DNA of 12,729 nucleotides from CAZJRB01 sp964547995 (GCA_964547995.1 CAZJRB010000162.1:1-12729), one strand, 5' to 3'; positions 1 to 5,697 are shown, counted from the stretch's first letter. Numbers and translations: made by a program. Notes: generated from the letters alone by a model not told the origin.

Positions 1-130
1 CCGGGTGCCACGGGCTGCTTGCCAGCCCGTGTCGATGTAGCCCCGGGTGCCACGGGCTGCTTGCCAGCCCGTGTCGATGTAGCACAAGCCTGCACGGGCA
101 GACGAGCTGCCCGTGGCACCCGTGCGCTAC
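1..130. repeat. Paired hairpin (BIME-like) repeat, GGGTGCCAC family
   Basis: Two direct copies with a 42-bp period start with GGGTGCCACGGGC at 3 and 45, each able to fold as CACGGGC-loop-GCCCGTG. They are followed by an inverted half (about 92-121) containing GCCCGTGGCACCC. Head-to-head hairpins with a shared GGGTGCCAC arm resemble REP pairs (BIMEs). The block from 43 to 130 recurs with few differences at 5919-6010, and a half unit lies at 5680-5697. Both full copies end in GTGCGCTAC. That this is a mobile REP family is inferred from recurrence and symmetry. Confidence 0.75.
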
Positions 131-235
131 GGCATCCTCCCGCCCGACCACGACATGAACTCCAAAGTCGATCCCTACCAACTCGACCAGCAGTACTGGA
201 AATCGCTCTGGCACCGCGGGACGGGGTCGCCGTAG
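128..235 (+). pseudogene. C-terminal scrap of an unidentified gene
   Basis: Immediately after the hairpin repeat, one frame reads as natural protein (YGILPPDHDMNSKVDPYQ, then LDQQYWKSLWHRGTGSP) and stops at TAG 233-235. The frame is open through the repeat only back to a stop at 80-82 and has no ribosome binding site, so at most the last 35 or so residues of an ancestral gene survive. The polar, aromatic-rich tail (DPYQLDQQYW) looks like the end of a globular enzyme, but I cannot name the family. The repeat forms its left edge, so truncation by recombination or insertion at the repeat is the simplest reading. Chance coding-like sequence is possible. Confidence 0.4.
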
Positions 236-277
236 ACACCACGCCGACGAGGCATCTCTGATCTCCGCGAATACCGG

Positions 278-307
278 TTGCGTCGTGTGACGGGCATGCT
301 GTAGAAT
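278..307 (+). promoter_or_regulatory. Candidate sigma-70 promoter for the DUF4160 gene
   Basis: TTGCGT (278-283), an 18-nt spacer and TAGAAT (302-307) lie about 60 nt upstream of the DUF4160 start codon at 369. A GGAG (357-360) sits 8 nt before that ATG. The match is by eye and planctomycete promoter rules are poorly known. Confidence 0.35.
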
Positions 308-368
308 GTAGTAGGCGGATGGAAACACCAGAAGCTGGGGCGATCCCAGGTATCACGGAGATATTGGT

Positions 369-613
369 ATGCCGACGGTTCTAAGAAGTGGGCCCTACCG
401 GTTCTACTTCTACAGCCACGAACCGAACGAACCGCCGCATGTTCACGTGGACCGGGACGACCAGTCGGCCAAGTTCTGCTCGATCCGGTCGGATTGGCCC
501 GAAACCCGGGGTTCAGGGCCCACGAACTCAGCGAGGTCGAACGTATTATAAGCGAACATCAGCAAGAACTATTGGAGGCCTTCCATGGCTGGCTCGGAAA
601 TCAAGCCGGGTGA
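369..613 (+). pseudogene. DUF4160 family protein, frameshifted
   Basis: The frame starts at ATG 369 with MPTVLRSGPYRFYFYSHEP, then NEPPHVHVDRDDQSAKF. This is the standard DUF4160 opening, with its GPYRFYFYS and PPHVHV motifs. After AAG-TTC (471-476) the frame goes wrong and stops at 549-551. Reading the +2 frame from 479 restores the family: LDPVGLARNPGFRAHELSEV, then ERIISEHQQELLEAFHGWL, ending at TGA 611-613. One base is missing near 477-479, where TGG (Trp of KFWLDP) became TG. Repaired, the protein would be about 81 residues, a normal family length. DUF4160 genes commonly sit directly before DUF2442 genes, and the pair has been proposed as toxin-antitoxin-like; here the DUF2442 start overlaps its end. 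A sequencing error could mimic the frameshift. Confidence 0.85.
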
Positions 614-677
614 ACGCGTCAAAGATGTCCGGTTCGACGAGGACACGTTCAGTGTCGATCTCGTTGACGGCCGGTAG
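585..677 (+). pseudogene. DUF2442 family protein, truncated after 30 codons
   Basis: ATG 585 has a good Shine-Dalgarno (GGAGG, 574-578) and starts inside the end of the DUF4160 gene, a 29-nt overlap typical of this pair. The product MAGSEIKPGERVKDVRFDED + TFSVDLVDGR is the N-terminal third of a DUF2442 domain. It matches VSFSEDAMTVSLDDGR of the intact paralogue at 5299-5613. It then hits TAG at 675-677, where the intact gene continues TISVPLAWYPRLL. The sequence after the stop belongs to a different gene (HZS-alpha-like), so the 3' two-thirds were lost by a rearrangement, not by a point mutation. The fragment is too short to fold as the full domain. Confidence 0.75.
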
Positions 678-1600
678 TGCGGGAAAAATGCGACAGACTG
701 GCTGAGAATCCGCCAAAGACGGGCACAATGGCAGTGATGAACGTATACGACAGCTTCCTGGACTGGCCGAAAGGTACGGACATCAAGGCTATTCGTATTT
801 ATCAGACCTATCCCATGTCGGTGCCGTCATTCGGTCATCCTCATGAAACGGGCAAGCGCATTAGACAGGCACGTGATTCCGTTAATCTTGCCCGCCGTAT
901 TGTTGGTACGGTTCCCGTGGAAAGTGACGGCAGCGCGCATTTTACTGTGCCGGCATTGAGGGAGCTCTATTTCCAGGCACTGGATAAGGATGGGCTGGCT
1001 ATTCAGTCGATGCGCTCGGGTACATGGGTTCAGCCGGGGGAGAGATTGGTTTGCCAGGGCTGTCATGAGCCCAAAAACAGCGCTATTGCACAGCCGAAGA
1101 AGTTACCGATGGCATTGAAACGTCCGCCATCGGTTCCGAAGCCCGATGTTGACGGGACAAGCCCGTTCAGTTATCCCCGACTTGTTCAGCCGGTGCTGGA
1201 TAAAAAATGTGTCAGCTGTCACGAAAAGGGCGTGAATGGCAAGAAAGGCCCGCCTTTGGGCCGCGAGATAGTCACGTTGCCGCTTGAAGGTCCACAACCT
1301 AAATTGTTTTTTAAGGGTTCAAGGACCAAAGTGTATCGTTCATATGCAAGTCTGATAGATGAGTATGCATTCACGAGCTATGGAAATTCTTATCGGACAA
1401 TTCCCGGGAAGTTTGGCGCGCTCGCGTCAAAGCTGTATGAGATTCTCAGCAAGGATCACCATGGTCTGAAGCTGACAAGAGAGGAAATGTACCGGATCAC
1501 TGTCTGGCTGGATTCGGCATCCAACTTCTACGGTGTCTACTCGAGAGAGGGCGGGGAAGTCCAGCTCAATGGCGGGATTGCTTATCCAACGCTGGAGTAG
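677..1600 (+). CDS. HZS-alpha-like di-heme cytochrome, C-terminal part only
   Basis: The 307-residue frame from GTG 677 carries planctomycete HZS-alpha-like C-terminal hallmarks: MNVYDSFLDWPKGTDIKAIR, VPVESDGSAHFTVPA, YFQALDKDGLAIQSMRS and PGKFGALASKL, ending YPTLE. Two c-type haem motifs are present: CQGCH (1052-1066, from residue 126) and CVSCH (1208-1222, from residue 178). Full-length relatives, as I recall them, have a long N-terminal export signal and PD40/TolB-like propeller of several hundred residues, absent here. Family similarity begins at about residue 15 (GTMAVMNVYD). The GTG overlaps the TAG of the DUF2442 scrap (TAGTG) and has no clear ribosome site, so this is probably a decaying remnant. 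Its base composition and codon use are more AT-rich than in the neighbours. The family name comes from anammox hydrazine synthase, but such proteins are widespread in non-anammox planctomycetes, so no hydrazine chemistry is implied. Confidence 0.8.
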   Translation: MREKCDRLAENPPKTGTMAVMNVYDSFLDWPKGTDIKAIRIYQTYPMSVPSFGHPHETGKRIRQARDSVNLARRIVGTVPVESDGSAHFTVPALRELYFQALDKDGLAIQSMRSGTWVQPGERLVCQGCHEPKNSAIAQPKKLPMALKRPPSVPKPDVDGTSPFSYPRLVQPVLDKKCVSCHEKGVNGKKGPPLGREIVTLPLEGPQPKLFFKGSRTKVYRSYASLIDEYAFTSYGNSYRTIPGKFGALASKLYEILSKDHHGLKLTREEMYRITVWLDSASNFYGVYSREGGEVQLNGGIAYPTLE

Positions 1601-1804
1601 TGGCAACATATTGTGGCAGATCGTGAACCGCGTTTTATGGCTTCAGACACTGAACCGGTCCGTGCAAATCTGAGAGTGTGGTCTGACGCTACAGGCACAC
1701 ATAGAACTGAGGCGGAGTATGTAGGCAGCACGAAGAATACGGTATAAAGCCATACGGATACCGCAAGTCCCCTCGACAAAACCAAAGCCGCAAGGAGCAT
1801 GACC
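1601..1804. other. Intergenic gap upstream of the oxidoreductase
   Basis: This 204-bp stretch separates the HZS-alpha-like remnant from the oxidoreductase. It has no convincing gene, RNA or terminator hairpin. The only signals seen are a TATAAA and the Shine-Dalgarno AAGGAG at 1792-1797. Confidence 0.5.
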
Positions 1805-3157
1805 ATGAGTTTCGAAACCGCCCCGGCCGATCGTCCACTTCCAAAAACCACTCGCCGTGACGTACTCAAACTTGGCGGAGCATTGGCCGCGGGTTCGGTG
1901 CTTGCCGGCATGGGCGTGCCGCCGGTGCACGCGGCGGAAGATAACACGATCCACCTGGCGCTGATCGGCTGCGGCGGCCGAGGCGGCGGGGCCGTCCGTG
2001 ACGCATTGTCTGTGGCAGCCGGCCCGGTCAAGCTCCACGCGATGGCCGACCTGACCGAAGATCGTCTCAACCGTTCCCACAAGGTGCTCCAAGATCTCTT
2101 TACCGATCGGGTCGACGTTCCTTTGGATCGCCGCTTTACCGGCTTTGACGCGTACCGGCACGCTATCGATTGTCTGCGTCCCGGCGATGTGGCCATGCTC
2201 ACCGCGTACGCCTACTGCCGTCCCGTGCAGATCGAATACGCAGTTGAGAAAGGTGTGAACGTGTTCATGGAGAAGACCTTCGCACCCGATCCGGCCGGTT
2301 GCCGCCGCATTCTGGCCGCGGGCGAGGAGGCGAAGAAGAAGAATCTCAAGATCGCCGCGGGGCTGCAATGCCGCCACAGCGTTGCTCGGCAGGCACTGAT
2401 CAAGAAGATCCGGGCCGGCGAACTGGGCGACATTCCCCTGATCCGCGCCACACGCGGTTTCGTGGGCAACTTCCTGGCGAAACCGCCGGCCGACATAGAC
2501 CATGTCGCCTGGCAAATCCGCAACCGAATGCACTTCCTGTGGGCTTCCTCCGGTATCCTGCTGGAAATGTTGATCCACCAGATTGACGAATGCTGCTGGA
2601 TCAAGGATGGCTGGCCCGTGTCGGCCACGGGCAAGGGCAAATCGGCAAACCGACCGAACAATTGCAGCCAGAACCTCGCCAACTACTCGATCGAGTACAC
2701 GTTTGCTGACGGCGGCAAAGCCGTGGTCGAAAGCGTTTCTCCGTTCGCCACGTTCATTCACGGCAGCCTGCGCGCGGCGCAGTTCTCCGGCCACGCGCAT
2801 CGCGCCACGGTGCACATCTACAAGGGCACGGAGATGGACAAAGCCCACATCGATTGGGCCGCCGAGCGCGAACCGCGCAGCCCCTGGAAGGCCGAGTGGA
2901 AGGATCTCCTGGAAGCCATTCGCGCGGATCGTCCGTACAACGAAGCCGAGCGGGCGATTCACGCGAATCTGGCCGCGATCATGGGCCGGGCCGCCGCCCA
3001 CATGGGACGCACGATCACCTGGAAGGAGATGCTCGCTTCTAGATTCGCATTCTCGCCAATCGCCGACCAGTTGAAATTCGGCGGTCCCGCACCGGTACAA
3101 CCGGATGCCCAGGGCAACTACCCGGTTCCGATCCCCGGTAAATGGGTCGAGGTGTGA
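1805..3157 (+). CDS. Gfo/Idh/MocA family oxidoreductase, Tat-exported
   Basis: A NAD(P)-dependent sugar-type oxidoreductase of 450 residues. AAGGAG at 1792-1797 lies 1 nt before ATG 1799 but 7 nt before ATG 1805, so 1805 is the better start. Residues 15-45 form a twin-arginine signal (TTRRDVLKLGG, a hydrophobic run, then VHAAE), implying export. The Rossmann motif GCGGRGGG is at residues 55-62. The usual EKP lysine motif appears as EKT (156-158). A substrate-side helix follows (MLIHQIDECCWIKDGWP). The C-terminal part (WKAEWKDLLEAIRADRPYNE, then AERAIHANLAAIMGRAAAH, ending YPVPIPGKWVEV) matches the large planctomycete paralogue group. Members act on sugars or inositols; the substrate here is unknown. 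It looks intact and stands alone between broken genes. A TATAAA at about 1743-1748 is a possible -10 box, with no convincing -35. Confidence 0.92.
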   Translation: MSFETAPADRPLPKTTRRDVLKLGGALAAGSVLAGMGVPPVHAAEDNTIHLALIGCGGRGGGAVRDALSVAAGPVKLHAMADLTEDRLNRSHKVLQDLFTDRVDVPLDRRFTGFDAYRHAIDCLRPGDVAMLTAYAYCRPVQIEYAVEKGVNVFMEKTFAPDPAGCRRILAAGEEAKKKNLKIAAGLQCRHSVARQALIKKIRAGELGDIPLIRATRGFVGNFLAKPPADIDHVAWQIRNRMHFLWASSGILLEMLIHQIDECCWIKDGWPVSATGKGKSANRPNNCSQNLANYSIEYTFADGGKAVVESVSPFATFIHGSLRAAQFSGHAHRATVHIYKGTEMDKAHIDWAAEREPRSPWKAEWKDLLEAIRADRPYNEAERAIHANLAAIMGRAAAHMGRTITWKEMLASRFAFSPIADQLKFGGPAPVQPDAQGNYPVPIPGKWVEV

Positions 3158-3561
3158 AGACATCGTTGAATGGCAAGCGGCTGGAGCAGCTTGCAGGAAC
3201 TGGTCCTACTCGACTTGATCTTAGACACTGGAAAAGAGACGCCCCCCATCTGTGAACGACGGTCCACGCCCTGAGTTCAAGTGCGCCGACTGCTCAACGG
3301 GCGTCGGTCCGCCCCACCGCCCGCATTTGTGCAGCGGGCCGAACGTGCGGCGGTATGATCGACGGCAGCCTCTTCCCCGCTGTCCACAACGTGCGGCGGT
3401 CTGCCCCACCTCAGGAGTTTTTGCGAAATCAAGAACTTCCGAGGGCACATCGACCTGGTGCAGTTACGACTGTCGAGAGCGGCCGGCCCGTGTCGTCAAA
3501 ATGATGTCGCGTCGACTGGTGACACCCGGACCGCCGAAGTGGCCCGGGGGGACGCCCAACT
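3158..3561. other. 404-bp stretch without a supportable gene
   Basis: Frames of 75-130 residues are open on both strands, but none has family-like sequence, and their Arg/Pro/Gly/Cys-rich translations are typical of GC-rich non-coding DNA. The region contains short internal repeats: GTGCGGCGGT followed by ATG or CTG (near 3346 and 3391), and GGTCCGCCCCACC with GGTCTGCCCCACC (near 3306 and 3399). It may be degraded sequence downstream of the zinc-ribbon gene. I see no tRNA or terminator. Confidence 0.45.
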
Positions 3562-3855
3562 CTACTGCCCGTGCGCCTTCCATCGCGAACCCTTTGGGTG
3601 CTTACATCCCCAGCGGCGGGTCTCTTCGTAGCGGGCGAGATTGATCAGGGCCCGACGGCCACGGAGCCGGCAACCGCAGATGCCGCAGTTGAGCTTCCGG
3701 CCACCGCGGCGCGTCTTGCGGGTACGGACGTAACGGCACCGCGAACAAATTTCCACTCGGCGTCGAATACGCTCGTCGCTAACGCGTCGGCCCGTGGTCA
3801 GCGCAATCGCCAGGGAGATGGTCTTTCGGATGAGGTTTGGTCCCGGGCGATTCAT
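3562..3855 (-). CDS. Small cysteine-rich (zinc-ribbon-like) protein
   Basis: A 97-residue basic protein, last gene of the minus-strand cassette. Its ATG overlaps the methyltransferase stop (ATGA at 3855-3852), so it is probably translationally coupled. Residues 37-86 hold a compact metal-site pattern: C37-x2-C40, C57-x2-C60-x-C62 and C84-x-H86, within EICSRCRYVRT, LNCGICGCRLR and RRWGCKHPKGSRW. The CxxC...CxxCGC...C order resembles small zinc-ribbon proteins of phage or polysaccharide clusters that read ICxxC...CxxCGC...CPxGKW. The N-terminal 30 residues look unstructured or helical, with no signal peptide. Its function is unknown; the context suggests an accessory role to the sugar or methyl-transfer enzymes upstream. 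Clean coupling and the patterned cysteines argue for a real gene. Confidence 0.7.
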   Translation of the reverse strand: MNRPGPNLIRKTISLAIALTTGRRVSDERIRRRVEICSRCRYVRTRKTRRGGRKLNCGICGCRLRGRRALINLARYEETRRWGCKHPKGSRWKAHGQ

Positions 3856-4388
3856 TTGGGTTTTCGTATGTACCAGGAGGGAAATCGATCCTCGGCCGTG
3901 ACACCCACCAAGACGCCGCGTTCGAGCGCAAACTCGTCGACGGCCGGTTTGACCCTAAACCGAGGTTGCTCATCAATGTAGTCGTGGCCGGCGAAGATGC
4001 CGTCGGGTTTCAGTTTGGGCCACCATGCGGTCAGGTCGTCGCGGACGGCCTCGTAGCTGTGATTGCCGTCGATGTAGATCCAGTCGAAAGACGCATCGTC
4101 GAACATGCGGACCGCTCGTAGCGACTTTGCCTTGATGACATGAACGGTGGCGTAGCGAGCAAATCGTAGCTTGACGTTGCGATAGATCGCCCGAAATTCG
4201 CGCCGGGTGCGATTGCATCCATCCAAGTACACGGTATCCGGCTGATGTACCCAGGGGTCGACAAGGTACAGGGCCCGCGGCTTTGTCACCCGCAAGAGCA
4301 CTTCGCTGAAGTCTCCTCGAAAGACGCCAATCTCTACGCCGACGCCATGTTTCGGGAACGCGCGAGCGAGGGCACGTCGGTTCTTCAT
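3852..4388 (-). CDS. Class I SAM-dependent methyltransferase (Methyltransf_24/TylF-like)
   Basis: A 178-residue Rossmann-fold methyltransferase. SAM-binding motif I is GVEIGVFRGDFSEVLLR (residues 17-33), with the acidic strand LYLVDPW after it. The DWIYIDGNHSYEAVRDDL motif followed by WWPKLKPDGIFAGHDYID is characteristic of the Methyltransf_24 group, common in polysaccharide and secondary-metabolite clusters. The C-terminus (VDEFALERGVLVGV, PSWYIRKPK) is complete. The frame is open further upstream, but I chose the ATG at 4388: homology starts just after it, and it forms an ATGA overlap with the stop of the upstream glycosyltransferase-like frame. It also overlaps the zinc-ribbon gene by ATGA. 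The acceptor is unknown; a glycan or small molecule is likely from context. It looks intact, though its upstream partner is broken. Confidence 0.85.
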   Translation of the reverse strand: MKNRRALARAFPKHGVGVEIGVFRGDFSEVLLRVTKPRALYLVDPWVHQPDTVYLDGCNRTRREFRAIYRNVKLRFARYATVHVIKAKSLRAVRMFDDASFDWIYIDGNHSYEAVRDDLTAWWPKLKPDGIFAGHDYIDEQPRFRVKPAVDEFALERGVLVGVTAEDRFPSWYIRKPK

Positions 4389-4684
4389 CGGATCAACCCC
4401 AGAATGCGACCACGATTCCAGAGGCGACGCCATCGCCGACCACCGAAGTGGACGATGGTTGGGCGTCGCGACATCCGCCGTGCCCGTGCCCAATCGGAAA
4501 CTTCGGCACCACGGAAGAAGCCAAGTTGGTTCGGTTGGAGCCGCAATTCTGCCAGGCCCAGGGTGAACCCAACCTGGTCCGACCAGAGCGGCCGACCGAG
4601 TACATGATTCTCCGTCTCGTAGAGTTTCTCGGTCCATCGAGTTGCCAGTTCAGCCAACTGGGCTGAATGGCAACCGCGAATCAC
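4385..4684 (-). pseudogene. C-terminal part of a glycosyltransferase-like protein
   Basis: The frame reads IRGCHSAQLAELATRWTEKL, then YETENHVLGRPLWSDQVGFT, LGLAELRLQPNQLGFF and RPTIVHFGGRRWRRL, ending TGA 4387-4385. It overlaps the methyltransferase ATG by four bases. A DQxxFxLALAELGL helix followed by a late hydrophobic-VHFGG strand resembles the C-terminal end of nucleotide-sugar glycosyltransferases encoded beside methyltransferases. That assignment is by resemblance only. The nominal start is GTG 4684, but the text begins mid-domain and the upstream sequence is the transposase-derived repeat (from 4686), so about two-thirds of the gene is missing. No remainder is visible on the far side of the repeat at 5257. 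It was probably the first gene of the ATGA-coupled cassette. Confidence 0.5.
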
Positions 4685-4685
4685 A

Positions 4686-4714
4686 GAGAAGAAAAAGGGG
4701 AGAAGAAAAAGGGG
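4686..4714 (+). repeat. Short A/G-rich direct duplication at the element edge
   Basis: AGAAGAAAAAGGGG occurs twice in tandem (4687-4700 and 4701-4714). It is also the left edge of each 183-bp unit. It marks the point where the glycosyltransferase-like gene is cut. Confidence 0.7.
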
Positions 4715-4729
4715 TCAGAACTATTTATC

Positions 4730-4758
4730 TTGACGGGAATCGCTTCTTCTGATAGGAT
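4730..4758 (+). promoter_or_regulatory. Promoter-like site inside repeat copy A
   Basis: TTGACG (4730-4735), a 17-nt spacer and TAGGAT (4753-4758) give near-consensus sigma-70 spacing. Exactly the same site recurs in copy B at 4913-4941. It probably drove the ancestral transposase gene and now reads into coding scraps, and further into the region before DUF2442, which lies on the opposite strand. Confidence 0.45.
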
Positions 4759-4912
4759 CCGGGTATGCGGCCTGCCGTATGGCAACGCAGGCCGGGTAAA
4801 ACGATTGGCAAAGCGTCTGAATCTCGACCTCGCGATACGCCGCCGAGGCCGCCTGAGGAAACAAACCCAACAAACGAAGCGCGAGAAGAAAAAGGGGTCA
4901 GAACTATTTATC

Positions 4913-4941
4913 TTGACGGGAATCGCTTCTTCTGATAGGAT
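4913..4941 (+). promoter_or_regulatory. Promoter-like site inside repeat copy B
   Basis: An identical copy of the TTGACG-17-TAGGAT site found 183 bp upstream. It is listed separately because two identical promoters in tandem could both be active. Confidence 0.4.
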
Positions 4942-5083
4942 CCGGGTATGCGGCCTGCCGTATGGCAACGCAGGCCGGGTAAAACGATTGGCAAAGCGTC
5001 TGAATCTCGACCTCGCGATACGCCGCCGAGGCCGCCTGAGGAAACAAACCCAACAAACGAAGCGCGAAAAATAGTTCTGACCC

Positions 5084-5111
5084 GTTTATTCCGTTTCGTT
5101 TATTCCGTTTA
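5084..5111 (+). repeat. 14-bp tandem duplication between element copies
   Basis: GTTTATTCCGTTTC (5084-5097) is followed directly by GTTTATTCCGTTTA (5098-5111). The same GTTTATTCCG follows the right end of copy C at 5247-5256, so it is probably part of the element's outer end, reshuffled between copies B and C. Confidence 0.6.
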
Positions 5112-5119
5112 CCGCGTTT

Positions 5120-5256
5120 GCCGTATGGCAACGCAGACCGGGTAAAACGATTGGCAAAGCGTCTGAATCTCGACCTCACGATACGCCTCCGAGGCCGCCT
5201 GAGGAAACAAACCCAACAAACGAAGCGCGAAAAATAGTTCTGACCCGTTTATTCCG
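5120..5256 (+). mobile_element. Third, diverged partial copy of the RAYT-type 3' end
   Basis: It repeats the C-terminal coding part of the upstream units with a few substitutions: PYGNADRVKRLAKRLNLDLT, then IRLRGRLRKQTQQTKREK. It stops at TAG 5235-5237 inside the terminal repeat AAAATAGTTCTGACCC (5232-5247) and ends GTTTATTCCG. It lacks the left end and promoter. Downstream, 5257-5298 holds CTAATCAAGCTTTGACCCCA, an inverse GGGGTCAAAGCTT motif that looks like the end of a related element type, and then the 3' end of the DUF2442 gene. Confidence 0.6.
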
Positions 5257-5298
5257 CTAATCAAGCTTTGACCCCAATGTTCCCCCGTCAGCGCTCCC

Positions 5299-5613
5299 CT
5301 AGATGCGTTTGTTCGACGCATCTTGCCGTTGGGACAGCCAGCGGGCAAGCGACGAGGCACACTCCGCGGAGCGCCGACCCGCTACAATCCCTTCAACACT
5401 GATGTCCTCATCGAGGTCAGGCCAGTGAATCCCCTCCCCATCGCCAATCAATTCATAGTGGAGCCGCTCTTCCGCCGTTGCGGCCAGGAGCCTCGGATAC
5501 CAAGCAAGAGGAACCGAGATCGTGCGGCCGTCGTCCAGAGAAACGGTCATCGCGTCTTCGGAGAACGATACGGCCAAGACAAACACCTCGCGATCACCGA
5601 CTAAAGCACTCAT
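5299..5613 (-). CDS. DUF2442 family protein
   Basis: A 104-residue protein with a complete DUF2442 domain: VSFSEDAMTVSLDDGRTISV, PLAWYPRLLAAT, ELIGDGEGIHWPDLDEDISV and EGIVAG. DUF2442 genes usually follow DUF4160 genes, and the pair has been suggested to act as a toxin-antitoxin-like module; the biochemical role is unknown to me. I chose ATG 5613 over the upstream ATG 5694 because GGAGG lies about 6 nt before it, the family homology starts here, and the region upstream encodes the DUF4160 tail in another frame. The roughly 24 residues after EGIVAG (Ser/Arg/Gln-rich) are a variable tail. The gene looks intact, but its partner is reduced to a scrap and the transposase-derived block sits just downstream. 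Confidence 0.88.
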   Translation of the reverse strand: MSALVGDREVFVLAVSFSEDAMTVSLDDGRTISVPLAWYPRLLAATAEERLHYELIGDGEGIHWPDLDEDISVEGIVAGRRSAECASSLARWLSQRQDASNKRI

Positions 5614-5677
5614 TCCAGACCTCCACGATTGCTTCTCGGTTTTCTTCCACGAGCTTCTGAATCCCTCGAACGTATGA
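5594..5677 (-). pseudogene. C-terminal scrap of a DUF4160 gene
   Basis: One frame, open from 5677 to TGA 5596-5594, reads SYVRGIQKLVEENREAIVEV + WNECFSR. This matches the C-terminal helix of DUF4160 (compare EVERIISEHQQELLEAFHGW in the copy at 369-613). It overlaps the DUF2442 start by 20 nt, as expected for the native gene order. Upstream the frame is closed by TAG (5680-5678), where a GGGTGCCAC-type repeat half begins, so about 60 residues are gone. Confidence 0.7.
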
Positions 5678-5679
5678 CT

Positions 5680-5697
5680 AGCCAGCAGTGGCACCCC
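5680..5697 (-). repeat. Half unit of the GGGTGCCAC hairpin repeat
   Basis: On the minus strand this reads GGGGTGCCACTGCTGGCT. It has the same GGGTGCCAC head as the repeats at 1-130 and 5919-6010, with a different hairpin arm. It directly abuts the truncated DUF4160 scrap, which suggests the break happened at a repeat. Confidence 0.55.

Larger units (their letters stand above)
4700..5065 (+). mobile_element. Two identical 183-bp internally deleted RAYT-type elements
   Basis: Copies at 4700-4882 and 4883-5065 are identical base for base. Each starts with GAGAAGAAAAAGGGGTCAG, continues with AACTATTTATC, carries a promoter-like TTGACG-17-TAGGAT, then jumps to sequence encoding GLPYGNAGRVKRLAKRLNLD + LAIRRRGRLRKQTQQTKRE. 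That resembles the C-terminal end of REP-associated tyrosine transposases (RAYT, Y1_Tnp family), which finish with a PxGxx...K.LgL...RGRPRK tail. The right end of copy B is AAAATAGTTCTGACCC (5069-5084), the inverse of GGGTCAGAACTATTT (4712-4726), and includes the transposase stop TAG. The Y1 catalytic region (HUH motif and Tyr) is deleted, so these would depend on a transposase elsewhere. The 183-bp period is a multiple of three, which creates an artificial long open frame. The RAYT assignment is inference. Confidence 0.65.

Noticed and set aside
19..261. 80-residue plus-strand frame at the left edge
   Set aside because: It runs through the hairpin repeat and its translation is repeat-derived; the coding-like tail at 128-235 is in another frame.
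677..1600. Evidence for anammox hydrazine synthesis
   Set aside because: HZS-alpha-like domains are common in non-anammox planctomycetes; only a truncated C-terminal part is present and no other anammox gene is in the window.
1643..3163. 506-residue minus-strand open frame
   Set aside because: Antisense to the clear oxidoreductase gene; no family-like sequence, low-complexity Arg/Gly/Val/His translation typical of GC-rich shadow frames.
3252..3644. 130-residue plus-strand frame with several cysteines
   Set aside because: Overlaps the end of the zinc-ribbon gene, has no ribosome site, and its cysteines show no regular CxxC pattern.
4667..5074. Plus-strand frame encoding a protein with two 61-residue repeats
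   Set aside because: The repeat is a DNA duplication of 183 bp, a multiple of three, so the open frame is a by-product. Only the transposase-tail part is coding-derived.
4700..5256. Possible CRISPR array
   Set aside because: The units are 183 bp, adjacent and identical, with no short repeats separated by unique spacers.
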